A stretch of DNA of 64,000 nt, from the NCBI GenBank assembly GCA_964427875.1, contig CAYRVX010000014.1:16085-80084 (forward strand), in the 5' to 3' direction. Under the pieces are notes generated by a model that did not search any database, had not been told where the DNA came from, and was given only the letters and a program-made list of their open reading frames with translations. Positions 1-8,946 of this stretch are shown piece by piece; position 1 is the stretch's first letter; the number at the start of each line of letters is the position of its first letter. Origin of the DNA: CAYRVX01 sp964427875 (GTDB lineage: Bacteria > Planctomycetota > Phycisphaerae > SM23-33). Both the position numbers and the translations under genes were made by a program.

Positions 1-205
1 AGGCGGCCGCGAAGGCGATCACGGCGCGGACGTCTTCTTCTGTTAGCGTGGGGAAGTCCGAGAGGATCTCATCGACCGTGGCGCCTTCGGCCAGGCTGGC
101 GAGGACGGTCCGCAGCGTAACGCGTGTCCCCTTGATAACAGGCTGCCCGGCACATCGCTTTGGATCGCGTACAATGCGCCGCTCGTAGTCGATGACGCGT
201 CCCAT
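1..205 (-). CDS. DUF433 (VapB-like antitoxin family) protein, 3' end off the window
   Basis: An open frame starts at the ATG at 205 and runs off the left edge; 68 residues are visible. It begins MGRVIDYERRIVRDPKRCAG and continues through 'GQPVIKGTRVTLRTVLASLA' and 'DEILSDFPTLTEEDVRAVI', the standard DUF433 signature (GxPvIkGTRixv...Ladl..G.s.eeil.dyP.Lt.edv.aal). DUF433 is a small winged-helix family that usually sits directly upstream of a PIN-like (DUF5615) toxin gene. If that holds here, the partner lies beyond position 1. The start is supported by AGAGGAG at about 214-220. The family call is firm; the antitoxin role is inferred from the family. Confidence 0.85.
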   Translation of the reverse strand, partial: MGRVIDYERRIVRDPKRCAGQPVIKGTRVTLRTVLASLAEGATVDEILSDFPTLTEEDVRAVIAFAAA

Positions 206-239
206 TCGGAATCACTCCTCTTCTGGCCGGCCACCGACC

Positions 240-245
240 ATTATA
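240..245 (-). promoter_or_regulatory. -10 box (TATAAT) for the DUF433 gene
   Basis: The minus strand reads a perfect TATAAT at 245-240, about 35 bases upstream of the DUF433 start at 205, leaving a short leader that contains its Shine-Dalgarno sequence. No good -35 box is visible at the right spacing, so the promoter may be activator-dependent or the match may be chance. Confidence 0.45.
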
Positions 246-442
246 CGTGAAATGCCCTCGTCCGCCCGCGCGATTTGACACGAATGCCCCGCTTGGTCGT
301 GCGGCACTTCGACGGCGGCCTGCACGCCCGCGGACCCGGCGGATGGGGCGTACGGAGGCGCGTCCACGGTGGAATCAGCATGGACGGCGGGGGGGGCCGA
401 TCCTGTCGAGGACGGCGCCCGGTGCCTCGCCGATCGGCCGGG

Positions 443-649
443 TCACCCGGTGAAGGGAGAGGCGAAGAAGCCGAGCAGCCCGGCCCCGATCGCGCTGGAG
501 GCCGCGTAATTCACCCCGCCGCCCAGGGCCCGGGTGAGTCCGAACGCCAGCAGCATGCCGCCCACCGCCAGGACGACCCTTCTGGCCAGCTCGTGATGCC
601 TCCGGACGTCCTGCCAAAGTTGCCTTGGTTCCGGGCGGTATTCAGCCAT
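443..649 (-). CDS. Small two-helix membrane protein of unknown function
   Basis: This encodes 68 residues starting MAEYRPEPRQLWQDVRR. An ATG 14 codons further upstream is in frame, but the ATG at 649 has a clear GGAG about 8 bases ahead and is preferred. After a charged N-terminal stretch come two hydrophobic segments (about residues 23-41 and 47-65) separated by a glycine-rich turn, so it is probably an inner-membrane hairpin. Similar tiny membrane proteins occur widely in Planctomycetota without a known role. It lies 93 bases downstream of the HEAT-repeat gene on the same strand and may be cotranscribed with it. I do not recognise a family. Confidence 0.6.
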   Translation of the reverse strand: MAEYRPEPRQLWQDVRRHHELARRVVLAVGGMLLAFGLTRALGGGVNYAASSAIGAGLLGFFASPFTG

Positions 650-742
650 GTCCCGACTCCTTCTTCTTCCGAGAAGCTCGCGTCGTTTCACCAGAAGCCG
701 AGCCCGTCAGCCAAGGCCCTCAGGGCGGGTGGGCGTTGCGAA

Positions 743-2986
743 TCACGGCATGTGCTCGCGCGGCGCCGGTTGACGGCCGAGTTTCTCCAGGGCCATCCTC
801 GCGGCACTTCGCGTCGAACGGTGCGTCAGGATCGCCCGCTTCTCCTCGTCGGTCATCGGCTTGTTCCGGACCATCCTGCCGTCCCTTGTGAGCTTGCCCT
901 TGGCCTTCAGGCCGGCCAGGAGGCCCTCCAGTCCTTCCGTCTCGGCGCGGATGAGCTCGTTGAGGGGCTCGACGGCCCGGCCGTCGCCGAGCGCCCCGAG
1001 GGCCGAGGCGGCCGGGCCTCGGACCTCCCCGTCGGCATCCTTCAGGCACGGCAGGAGCGGCCCGACGGCCCGGATGTCGCCCAGCGAGCCGAGCGTCGTG
1101 ATCGCCTCGCCGCGGACGCGCCGGTTCGGGTCCTTCAGCGCCTCGATCAGCGGCCCGACGGCCCGGCGGTCGCCCAGCTCGCGGAGGGCCCAGACCGCCG
1201 CGCCGCGGACCTCGAAGTCCTCGTCGCTCAGCGCCTGGACCAATGGCCCGAACGCCTGCGGGTCCTTCATCGTCCCGAGGGCCCAGGCCGCGCCCTGCCG
1301 CGCCGCCGCGTCCGGCGCCTTGAGCTTCTCCAACAGGCCCCCCAGCGCCGCGGAGCCCATCTTGGCCAGCACGGTGACGATGGCCGCGCGGTGGGAGCGG
1401 TCCTTCTGGCCGATCCTCTCGAGCAGCGGCTTCATGGCGATGGGCCCGAGCTGCACGAGCGCTTCGGCCGCGGCGCTTCGCACCTCGCGGTAGCGGCTCG
1501 TCAGCACCTTCACCAGGGGCGGGACGCTCCGCGGGTCCTTCAGGTGCCCCAGCGCCTCGCAGGCCGCGGACGCGGGTCGGTTCTCCGCGTCGGCCGTGCA
1601 GTCGCCCAGCGCGCCGATCGCCCTCTTCTCGCCGAGACGCCCCAGCGAGCGGGCGGCGGCGGCGCGGATGAACTGCCCGCCGTAGCTGTCGCGCCCGTAC
1701 GCGGTGGCCTCGATCAGCAGGTCGGCGGCGCCGGCCGCGCCCACCTTGCCGGCAGCCCCGCACAACGCCTCGATCATCCGGTGCTGGCCCTTCTGATCTC
1801 GTTTGGGCCATCTCTCCTTGAGCTCGGCGAGGATCGGTCCGGCCGCTCGGGCATCGCCGGTGTCACCGAGCGCGCGGGCCAGGATATCCCGGCCCTTGGC
1901 GCTGCGGTCCCGGAAGGCCTCCAGCAGCCCCTCGGCGGCGCGGGGGTCCTTGAGTGCGGCCAGGGCCTCGATGACGTCCTTGGAGGACGGATCGGCCTTG
2001 AAAGCGTTGATGAGGGCGGGGACGGCCCTTCTGTCGCCCCGCTCTGCAAGGAACCTGGCGGCGGTCGATCTGGCGCGAGCGTTGGGGCTCTCCAGCGCGG
2101 GCAGCAGCGCCTCGGCGAGCCCTTCGCCGCCGATGGTCAACAGGGCGTCCACGACCTGGTCGTCTCCCGAGCCGTTCTTGTCGGGATTGCCCTTCAGCGC
2201 GTCGGCGAGCGCGGCGAAGGCCTTGGGCCCGCCGATCTTGGCGAGCATCTTCGCGACCGCCGGTCGGGCATTGCGGTCCGCGGTCTTCAGCCCGCCGGCC
2301 AGTGCGTCCACGGCTCGCGCGTCCATCTTCAGGAGCACCGCCCGGGCGGGCGCGCGGACCTTGGACTTGCGATCCAGCATGGTGTGGACGAGCCGGCCGG
2401 CCGTATCGGGGTCGGCCACGGCCGCGAGGGCGTTCACGGCGGCCAAGCGGACGCGCGGGTTCGTGGCCCCCAGGGCCGCCATCAAGGCCTCAGACGACCC
2501 GTGATCTGCCAGCCTGCCCAGGGACTCCATTGCGGCCGCGCGAACGGAGGGGGCCTCATCCTGCATGGCCTTCCGGAGCAGCTCGGCCGCTCGTTCGTCG
2601 CCGAGGCGGCCGAGGGCGTAGGCGGCGGACTCGCGGGCGTTGACGTCGGCGTCGGCCAGCGCCCCCCTCAGCGGCTCCCAGGCCGCCGGGCCGAACGAGA
2701 CCAGGCCGTCCGCCGCGGCCAGGCGAACCGTGGGCGAGGCGTCGCGGAGGGCCCGCCTCAGCGGCGCGACGGCCCGCGTATCGGCCGTCGCGGCCAGCGC
2801 GTCGGCGGCCCGGCGGCGCTCGATCATCGTGCCGCCGGCCAGCAGGCGCGACAGCTTGCGGATCTTCCGCGTCTCGGGGTCTACGGGCGGATCGGATTCC
2901 CCGCAGCCGGGCAGGCGGCCGCAGGCCAATCCCGCCAACAGCAGGATCGGCGCGATCGAACGTCTCCGCTTACACATACACGTCAT
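743..2986 (-). CDS. Exported HEAT-repeat (PBS-lyase type) protein, probable lipoprotein
   Basis: This is a 747-residue protein made almost entirely of about 30-residue HEAT/PBS-lyase repeats. Each carries the recognisable 'D.s..VR..Aa.aLG.lgd.rA...L..aL' pattern, for example 'VRLAAVNALAAVADPDTAG' and 'FEVRGAAVWALRELGDRRAV'. The N-terminus has a basic start, a hydrophobic stretch (IAPILLLAGLACG) and two early cysteines, one of them in LPGC, so a lipoprotein signal peptide is likely though not a textbook lipobox. HEAT solenoids are protein-binding scaffolds; no catalytic domain is visible. The ATG at 2986 is preceded by GGAGAGAGA. It is divergent from the dehydrogenase at 3124. The long open frames on the opposite strand are its high-GC shadow. 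Confidence 0.9.
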   Translation of the reverse strand: MTCMCKRRRSIAPILLLAGLACGRLPGCGESDPPVDPETRKIRKLSRLLAGGTMIERRRAADALAATADTRAVAPLRRALRDASPTVRLAAADGLVSFGPAAWEPLRGALADADVNARESAAYALGRLGDERAAELLRKAMQDEAPSVRAAAMESLGRLADHGSSEALMAALGATNPRVRLAAVNALAAVADPDTAGRLVHTMLDRKSKVRAPARAVLLKMDARAVDALAGGLKTADRNARPAVAKMLAKIGGPKAFAALADALKGNPDKNGSGDDQVVDALLTIGGEGLAEALLPALESPNARARSTAARFLAERGDRRAVPALINAFKADPSSKDVIEALAALKDPRAAEGLLEAFRDRSAKGRDILARALGDTGDARAAGPILAELKERWPKRDQKGQHRMIEALCGAAGKVGAAGAADLLIEATAYGRDSYGGQFIRAAAARSLGRLGEKRAIGALGDCTADAENRPASAACEALGHLKDPRSVPPLVKVLTSRYREVRSAAAEALVQLGPIAMKPLLERIGQKDRSHRAAIVTVLAKMGSAALGGLLEKLKAPDAAARQGAAWALGTMKDPQAFGPLVQALSDEDFEVRGAAVWALRELGDRRAVGPLIEALKDPNRRVRGEAITTLGSLGDIRAVGPLLPCLKDADGEVRGPAASALGALGDGRAVEPLNELIRAETEGLEGLLAGLKAKGKLTRDGRMVRNKPMTDEEKRAILTHRSTRSAARMALEKLGRQPAPREHMP

Positions 2987-3123
2987 TCTCTCTCCGCCGG
3001 GCGCTGGCAGCCGGCCCGCCGTCGATTTCGGCCTTTTCCACTAGGGGCCGTTTCGCTCCCAACCGTAGTATATGATGAATCGATACCCAAGTTGAACCCT
3101 CCGGCGGACCGAAGGAGTCAGCG

Positions 3124-4170
3124 ATGAAGGCGGCGTTTCTGACGGGGCTGAGAACGATGGAGATCCGCCAGGTGCCCGCCCCGAAGCTCGCCGCGCCCAC
3201 CGACGTGCTGCTGGAAGTCGATACCGTCGGCGTCTGCGGCAGCGACATGCACTACTACAAGGCCGGCCGCATCGGCTGCCAGGTGGTCGAGTACCCGTGG
3301 ATCGTCGGGCACGAGTGCGCCGGCGTCGTCGTCGAGGTCGGCGGCGACGTGACTCGCTTGAAGGTCGGCGACCGCGTCGCCGTCGATCCGCTGATCACCT
3401 GCGGGCGGTGCGACCAATGCCGCGTCGGGCACATCCACACCTGCCGCAACCAGGCGTTCCTCGGCTGCCCGGGGCAGGTGCAGGGCTCGCTGTGCGAGTA
3501 CCTGATCATGCCGGAGGCGAGCTGCTTTGCTATCCCCGATGCGATGAGCATGACGCAGGCGACGCTCTGCGAGCCGTATTCCATCGCGATGTGGGCCCGG
3601 AAGCTGGCCGAGACGCCCGAAGACGCCAGGATCGGCATCCTCGGCAGCGGGCCGATCGGGCTGAGCGTCCTGGTCGCCTGCAAGCACGCCGCGCCCTGCA
3701 CGGTCTACCAGACCGACCTGCTGGCCAATCGCTCGGCGCTGGCCCGGCGGCTCGGGGCCGACTGGACGGGCAATCCCCACGAACGCGATATCGTCGCGGA
3801 GATCCACCGGGCCGAGCCGGACGGGCTGGACGTCGTCTTCGAGTGCGTCGGCAAGCAGGAGACCATCGACCAGTGCCTCGAGCTGGTCAAGCCGTGCTGC
3901 AAGGTGGTCGTCGTGGGCATCCCGGAGGGCGACCGGCTGAGCTTCGAGATGAACCACATGCGGCGCAAGGAGATCCGCATCCGGAACGTCCGGCGGCATC
4001 TCCACCAGGTCGCCGGCGCCATCGACAGGATCGCCTCCGGCGAGGTGGACCTGGACGCCCTGGCAACGCACGACTTCGCGTTCGACGAGGTCCAGCAGGC
4101 CTACGATCTGGTGGCCGACTACCGCGACGGCGTCATCAAGGCGATGATCCACGTGAAGGCGGAGTCGTGA
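3124..4170 (+). CDS. Zinc-dependent medium-chain alcohol/polyol dehydrogenase (sorbitol/threonine dehydrogenase type)
   Basis: This 348-residue MDR-family enzyme probably oxidises a sugar alcohol or similar hydroxyl compound with NAD(P). Visible features are the catalytic zinc ligands Cys38 (VCGSD) and His63-Glu64 (GHECAG), the four structural-zinc cysteines at 93, 96, 99 and 107 (CGRCDQCRVGHIHTC), and the Rossmann motif GILGSGPIGLS. Its length is typical for sorbitol/xylitol/threonine dehydrogenases. The start has AAGGAG just upstream. The exact substrate cannot be read from the sequence; the carbohydrate genes around it make a polyol plausible. Confidence 0.92.
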   Translation: MKAAFLTGLRTMEIRQVPAPKLAAPTDVLLEVDTVGVCGSDMHYYKAGRIGCQVVEYPWIVGHECAGVVVEVGGDVTRLKVGDRVAVDPLITCGRCDQCRVGHIHTCRNQAFLGCPGQVQGSLCEYLIMPEASCFAIPDAMSMTQATLCEPYSIAMWARKLAETPEDARIGILGSGPIGLSVLVACKHAAPCTVYQTDLLANRSALARRLGADWTGNPHERDIVAEIHRAEPDGLDVVFECVGKQETIDQCLELVKPCCKVVVVGIPEGDRLSFEMNHMRRKEIRIRNVRRHLHQVAGAIDRIASGEVDLDALATHDFAFDEVQQAYDLVADYRDGVIKAMIHVKAES

Positions 4171-4223
4171 GAGTCTTTCGCATGCATGCAGGGGATGCAG
4201 GGGATGAAGAGGTGAGCTGGGCT

Positions 4224-5408
4224 ATGGCGAATCGCTGTCAGGTCTGCGTGCTGTCTGCACTGGTTGTTGCTTGTGTGGGCAGCGGCTGCGGCGCGCCTGC
4301 AAGCGGGCCGGGCGCCCTTGCGGACGCCTACGCGGGTAGAGCCGACTGGCCCGGGGACGAGAGAGGACTGGTGTTCCTTTGGCACGATGCGTCGCGTGCG
4401 AACCAGGTCGCGGGCTCCGACGGGCGGGCGGCACGCCCCTGTCGCGTCCGAGCGCGGGGAGCGGCCAGGCTCTACCGGTTCCACGACATGGACCTCGCCG
4501 GTGGCGCGTTCCTGGCCGAGGACGTCGATGAGCGCCTCCTGGAGGCCTGCAAGGCGACCGGCCGGCTCACGATCGAAGCGGTCATCACGCCCGATTCCGT
4601 CAAGCAGCCCGGCCGGGCGGCGATCGTCAGCTTCTCAGGCGGCGACTCCTCGCGCAACTTCGCGCTCGTTCAGAAGGGCGAGGACCTGGTCCTTCTGCTG
4701 CGAACGCGATCCGGCGGCGGCGCGAGCGCCCGGCCGAGGCTCTGCAAGCTCGCCGCGGGCAAGCCCCATCACGTGATCGTCAGCTACGCCGCGGGCACGA
4801 CGGCGTGCTATCTCAACGGCGTCGAGGTGTCCGCCAGCCGTGCGGTGACCGGCGACTTTGGCAACTGGACGCCGCAGCGCCTCGTCTTCGGCGATGAATA
4901 CGCCGGCGGCGGCGACTGGGCCGGGCGGCTGGAGGGCATCGCCGTCTACAGCCGGTTCGTCGACGCCGCCGAAGCGAAGCGGAAGCACGCCCTGTATCGC
5001 CCCCGGCTGGCGAACCGAAAGCCCGCGCGGCGGCTGATCGTGACCGGCAAGCTTGTGGAGGCCGCCGCCACCCCGACGTTGAAGGCGATCCATCCCTACC
5101 GGCGATGCCTGGCCGTGCATACCTACGAGGTCCAGGACGTGCTCAGCGGCCGGTACGATCGCAGGAGAATCCTGGTGGCGCACTGGGTGATCCTGGACGC
5201 CAGGGCCGTGGGCTTTCGGCGTCCAATCGGCCGCGCGTATCGGCTGACCGTGGAGCCCTTCGCCGACCATCCGCAGCTCGCCACCGAGCGTGTGATGACG
5301 ACCCCGGATCAGCTCGACCCGGAGATGTACTACGACGTGGAGCGGAGCTCTGGAGGGATGAGCCCGTCGGGGCCCGCGGCCGCAGCCGAACGAGATGGCC
5401 GCTCGTGA
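4224..5408 (+). CDS. Secreted LamG/concanavalin-like domain lipoprotein
   Basis: This is a 394-residue protein. The chosen ATG at 4224 gives a clean export signal (CQVCVLSALVVACVGSGC), with GAGGTGA upstream; an in-frame ATG at 4182 would add 14 unlikely residues. Residues of roughly 40-250 form a LamG/pentraxin-like beta-sandwich: 'LTIEAVITPD', 'RAAIVSFSGGDSSRNFALVQ', 'HHVIVSYAAGTTACYLNGVEV' and 'WAGRLEGIAVYSRFVDAAEA' are diagnostic strands. The C-terminal 140 residues (from RRLIVTGKLVEAAATPTL) look like another beta-rich domain I cannot name. It sits between the dehydrogenase and the MBOAT gene, so it may help recognise or anchor the modified polysaccharide; that is inference. Confidence 0.8.
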   Translation: MANRCQVCVLSALVVACVGSGCGAPASGPGALADAYAGRADWPGDERGLVFLWHDASRANQVAGSDGRAARPCRVRARGAARLYRFHDMDLAGGAFLAEDVDERLLEACKATGRLTIEAVITPDSVKQPGRAAIVSFSGGDSSRNFALVQKGEDLVLLLRTRSGGGASARPRLCKLAAGKPHHVIVSYAAGTTACYLNGVEVSASRAVTGDFGNWTPQRLVFGDEYAGGGDWAGRLEGIAVYSRFVDAAEAKRKHALYRPRLANRKPARRLIVTGKLVEAAATPTLKAIHPYRRCLAVHTYEVQDVLSGRYDRRRILVAHWVILDARAVGFRRPIGRAYRLTVEPFADHPQLATERVMTTPDQLDPEMYYDVERSSGGMSPSGPAAAAERDGRS

Positions 5409-5550
5409 CTACGGAGGAGATATCGGCTAATCTGCAATCCGGCTGCGGATCGGACGAAGTCTGCGGGAAGGCGGACTTTGACTCCATCACGGAGAAGGCC
5501 AACGCCATCCCCGTTCGGTTGCTCTAGCACTGCCTTGCGGGTGCCAAGAG

Positions 5551-7008
5551 ATGGTATTCAGCTCGCACGTGTTCATGTTCTACTTCCTGCCGGTGGTGCT
5601 GCTGCTGTATTACGCGGTGCCGCGGCGAGGCAAGCACCTGCTGCTGACACTGGTGAGCTACGTCTTCTACGGCTGGGCGAACCCGCTCTTCGTCGTGCTG
5701 ATGCTGGCCAGCACGCTGATCGACTACGTCTGCGGGCTGTTCATCTCCCGGGCGCTGGGCCAGCCGTGGGATCGGCCCGTCGCCGTCCTGGAGGCCGGCA
5801 GCCGGCGGTCGCGGGGACAGAAAATCGCCCTGGTGATCTCCATCTGCTCGAACCTCTCGCTGCTGGGCTTCTTCAAGTACTGCAACTGGGCCACCGGCAG
5901 CTACGACACCGCCGTCGCCGCGCTGGGGCTGCCGGGCTTGAGGCTGGACCTGGCCCTCCAGATCACCCTCCCGCTGGGGATCAGCTTCTACACGTTCCAG
6001 TCGATGAGCTACTCCATGGACGTCTATCGCGGGCGGGCCGGGGCGATCCGCAACTTCATCGACTTCGCCTGCTACGTCTCGATGTTCCCGCAACTGGTGG
6101 CCGGGCCGATCATCCGTTTCCAGGAGATCGCCGACCAGTTGGCCCGTCGCACGTACACGGCCGAGAAGTTCGCCCGGGGGGCGGGCTTCATCTGCCTGGG
6201 CTTCGCCAAGAAGGTCCTGCTGGCCAACGGGTGCGGCAAGGTGGCGGACCTGGCCTTCAACGCGGCCGGCGTGGGTTTCGCCGACGCGTGGGCCGGCGCG
6301 GTGGCGTACGCCTTCCAGATCTACTTCGACTTCAGCGCGTACTCGGACATGGCCATCGGGCTGGGCCTGATCCTGGGCTTCGTGTTCCCCAAGAACTTCG
6401 ACTCGCCCTACCTCTCGCAGTCGATCACGGAGTTCTGGCGGAGGTGGCACATCTCGCTGAGCACCTGGCTGAAGGACTACCTCTACATCCCGCTGGGCGG
6501 CAACCGCAAGGGCCGCGCGCGGACGTACGCCAACCTGTTCGTCGTGATGCTGCTGGGCGGGCTGTGGCACGGGGCGTCGTGGAACTTCGTGATCTGGGGC
6601 GGCCTTCACGGCCTCCTGCTGGCGATCGAGCGGGCCCGCGGCAAGCGGAGCTTGTACGGGCGCCTGCCGAGGCCGGCCCGGATCGCCCTGACGTTCGTCA
6701 TCGTCTGTTTCGGCTGGGTGTTCTTCCGGGCCGACGACCTGCCCAGCGCAATGCGGTATTGCGCCAGCATGGTCGGCCTCGGCTCCGCCGCCGGCGGGGC
6801 GGCGCTGATCGGCGGCGTGGCATACCGGCCGTACTACACGGGCATGATGCTCGCGGCGGCGGTCATTACGTGGGCGTGCCCGCAGACGTGGGACTTCACC
6901 CGGCGGATCACGCTGCCGAAGGCGGCGTTTGCGATCGTGAGCTTCTGGGTGGCCATCGCCGCGCTGACGACACAGGAGTTCAATCCGTTCATCTACTTCA
7001 TATTCTGA
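5551..7008 (+). CDS. MBOAT-family O-acyltransferase (AlgI-like, exopolysaccharide O-acetylation)
   Basis: This 485-residue polytopic membrane protein should pass acetyl groups across the membrane for polysaccharide O-acetylation. It shows the AlgI/DltB pattern: N-terminal 'FSSHVFMFYFLPVVLLLYY', 'SNLSLLGFFKYCNW', 'LPLGISFYTFQSMSYSMDVY', 'PQLVAGPIIRF', 'FWRRWHISLSTWLKDYLYIP' with His300, and 'GGLWHGASWNFVIWGGLHG' with the presumed catalytic His340. The length matches AlgI. The two AlgX/AlgJ-like proteins directly downstream are the expected periplasmic partners, so the three genes form an acetylation module. Which polysaccharide is acetylated is unknown; no alginate synthase is in view. Confidence 0.95.
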   Translation: MVFSSHVFMFYFLPVVLLLYYAVPRRGKHLLLTLVSYVFYGWANPLFVVLMLASTLIDYVCGLFISRALGQPWDRPVAVLEAGSRRSRGQKIALVISICSNLSLLGFFKYCNWATGSYDTAVAALGLPGLRLDLALQITLPLGISFYTFQSMSYSMDVYRGRAGAIRNFIDFACYVSMFPQLVAGPIIRFQEIADQLARRTYTAEKFARGAGFICLGFAKKVLLANGCGKVADLAFNAAGVGFADAWAGAVAYAFQIYFDFSAYSDMAIGLGLILGFVFPKNFDSPYLSQSITEFWRRWHISLSTWLKDYLYIPLGGNRKGRARTYANLFVVMLLGGLWHGASWNFVIWGGLHGLLLAIERARGKRSLYGRLPRPARIALTFVIVCFGWVFFRADDLPSAMRYCASMVGLGSAAGGAALIGGVAYRPYYTGMMLAAAVITWACPQTWDFTRRITLPKAAFAIVSFWVAIAALTTQEFNPFIYFIF

Positions 7009-7044
7009 GGCGAGATCCGATGGCGGTGACCGCAGAGACGCCAG

Positions 7045-8946
7045 ATGAGCCGGACGAAGCAACAGCTCAGCCGTGAGGAGGTCGCGAAGATCGAGATCGG
7101 GCGGACGACGGTCGGCCGGGCGGTCGCGTGGGGGCTGATCGCCGCGTTCGTCGCGACCGTCTACGCCGTGCCGATCGGCCAGCACGTCCACGAGATCCGC
7201 GCCGCCTTCGCCCGCCGCCCGGGGCTCTCCTGGCGGCAGCCGGGCCTGTACCTGCCGCGATGCTACGAGATCTTCAGCTCCGTCCCGCGCGCCTGGCGGG
7301 CCGTCCGCGGCCGACCGGCGGAGGGGAGCCTCTTCCGGCGGACCAAGCAGGCCAATGACGAGATCCTCCTGCGCGAGATCGACGAGTACACCGACGCGAT
7401 CAGGGAGGATTCGCTGCTGAGCGACGTGCTCCTGCCGCCGGCGCAGCGGCTGATGGCGCGATCACTCGGCGTGGGCAGCGAACAGGCATATGTCGGGCGC
7501 GGCGGGTGGCTGTTCTATCGCCCGGACGTGGACTACGTCAGCGGCCCGGGGTTCCTCTCGGCGCGCCACGCCCGGAGGCGCGAGATCGCCCGAGAGGCAT
7601 GGCAGGCGCCGCCGGCGGTGGACCCCGTGCCCGCCGTCGTCGAGTTCGCACGCCGGCTCGACGAGCGGGGCATCCGCCTGATCCTCATGCCCACGCCCGT
7701 CAAGCCGATGATCCACCTCGAGAAGCTCTCGGGGCGCTTCGAGGGCTGCGGCGAGGTGCTTCAGAATCCGTCCTATCGCCGGTTCGTGAGCCGGCTGGGC
7801 GAGCAGCCCGGCCGCGCCATCCTCTTCGATCCGTCCGAGGACATGATGGCCCTGAAGCTCTCGGAGCGGCCGCCGCGGCAGCTCTACCTTCGCACCGACA
7901 CGCACTGGCTGCCCGAGACGATGGAGCTGGTCGCCGAGCGTCTCACGGCGGCGGTTCTCAAAGAGCTCGCCGACGCGCCGCTCGCCGCCGGGCCGCGGAA
8001 GGCGTACCGCCAGGAGACCGTCGAGGTGACCCACGTCGGCGACGTCGCCGTGATGCTCCAGTCCGTTGCGCAGAGCGACTTCGCCCGCGGCCTTCACGCC
8101 GCGATTCGCGGCGCAGCGGACCAGCTCGGCCTGGCAGGCGCCGCGGCTGTGTTCGCCACCGACCGCCGGCGGCTCTTCCCGGCCGAGACCGTCGCGATCC
8201 GCCGCGTGCTGACCCTTGAGGGCACGCCGTGGCAGCCGGACCGGGCCGGCGACGTGCTGCTGCTCGGAGACAGCTTCAGCAACGTCTATTCCCACCGGCA
8301 GATGGGCTGGGGCTCCTCGGCGGGGCTTGCCGAGCGGTTGAGTTACCATCTGCACAGGCCCGTGGATGCCATCATCCGCAACGACGCCGGCGCCCACGCC
8401 ACGCGGAAACTGCTGGACCGCGAGCTCCGCGCCGGACGCGACCGGCTGGCCGGAAAGAGGGTCGTCATCTGGCAATTCGCCGTCCGCGAGCTTTCAATCG
8501 GCGACTGGAAGAGCTATCCCATGAAGCTCGGCCGGCCCGCCACCAGGGCGGCGCCGACGACCGCGAGATCCCGGCCGGGCGCGAAGGTCACGGATGTGCT
8601 GGAGCTCGCGCCGGGCGAGCGGGCCGTCGTCACCGGGCGGATCGCCGCATTGACAAGGCCGCCCCGGCCGGGCACCGTGCCGTACAAGGACTTCATCATG
8701 GCCGTGCATCTCCAGGATGTCCGCAACGCCGCCGGCGGCGTCCGCGGCGCCGAGGCCGTCGTGTTCGTGTGGGGCATGCGCGACAAGAAATGGACGCCCA
8801 GCGCACGCCTGAAGCTCGGGCGGCGGATCACCCTGAGCGTCCGCCCGTGGCGAGACGTCGTCGGCAAGTACGGCACAGTTCGACGAGGCGAGATCCAGGA
8901 CGTGGACCTCGACGTGAACAGCTTCTGGGGCGAGGGAATCAAGTGA
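7045..8946 (+). CDS. AlgX/AlgJ-like SGNH acetyltransferase, membrane anchored
   Basis: This 633-residue protein has one N-terminal transmembrane anchor (AWGLIAAFVATVYAVPIG), a linker and an AlgX/AlgJ SGNH-hydrolase-like domain. Visible hallmarks are 'GRGGWLFYRPDVDYVSG' (the 'G.dGWLFy..e' start motif), 'FARRLDERGIRLILMPTPVK', the DTHW motif (Asp285, His287) and the serine block LLLGDSFSNVY with Ser410. In AlgJ/AlgX the Asp-His and Ser form the catalytic triad that moves acetyl to the sugar. The last 140 residues are an extra beta-rich domain ('GERAVVTGRIAALTRPPRPG') not found in AlgX. It overlaps the next gene by 4 bases. Confidence 0.88.
   Translation: MSRTKQQLSREEVAKIEIGRTTVGRAVAWGLIAAFVATVYAVPIGQHVHEIRAAFARRPGLSWRQPGLYLPRCYEIFSSVPRAWRAVRGRPAEGSLFRRTKQANDEILLREIDEYTDAIREDSLLSDVLLPPAQRLMARSLGVGSEQAYVGRGGWLFYRPDVDYVSGPGFLSARHARRREIAREAWQAPPAVDPVPAVVEFARRLDERGIRLILMPTPVKPMIHLEKLSGRFEGCGEVLQNPSYRRFVSRLGEQPGRAILFDPSEDMMALKLSERPPRQLYLRTDTHWLPETMELVAERLTAAVLKELADAPLAAGPRKAYRQETVEVTHVGDVAVMLQSVAQSDFARGLHAAIRGAADQLGLAGAAAVFATDRRRLFPAETVAIRRVLTLEGTPWQPDRAGDVLLLGDSFSNVYSHRQMGWGSSAGLAERLSYHLHRPVDAIIRNDAGAHATRKLLDRELRAGRDRLAGKRVVIWQFAVRELSIGDWKSYPMKLGRPATRAAPTTARSRPGAKVTDVLELAPGERAVVTGRIAALTRPPRPGTVPYKDFIMAVHLQDVRNAAGGVRGAEAVVFVWGMRDKKWTPSARLKLGRRITLSVRPWRDVVGKYGTVRRGEIQDVDLDVNSFWGEGIK

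Noticed and set aside
275..3127. A 950-residue plus-strand open frame opposite the HEAT gene
   Set aside because: It is rich in Arg/Pro/Gly with no domain and mirrors a clear HEAT-repeat gene on the other strand; an effect of high GC.
3118..4152. Minus-strand frame opposite the zinc dehydrogenase
   Set aside because: No domain, strongly biased composition; the plus-strand gene has all expected metal-binding residues.
7020..7076. 18-codon frame with a ribosome-binding site between the MBOAT and AlgX-like genes
   Set aside because: Too short and without recognisable conservation; it may be a chance start or affect coupling, but nothing supports a product.
5524..7191. Long minus-strand frame opposite the MBOAT gene
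   Set aside because: Low-complexity Asp/Gly/Arg sequence, antisense to a well-conserved membrane enzyme.
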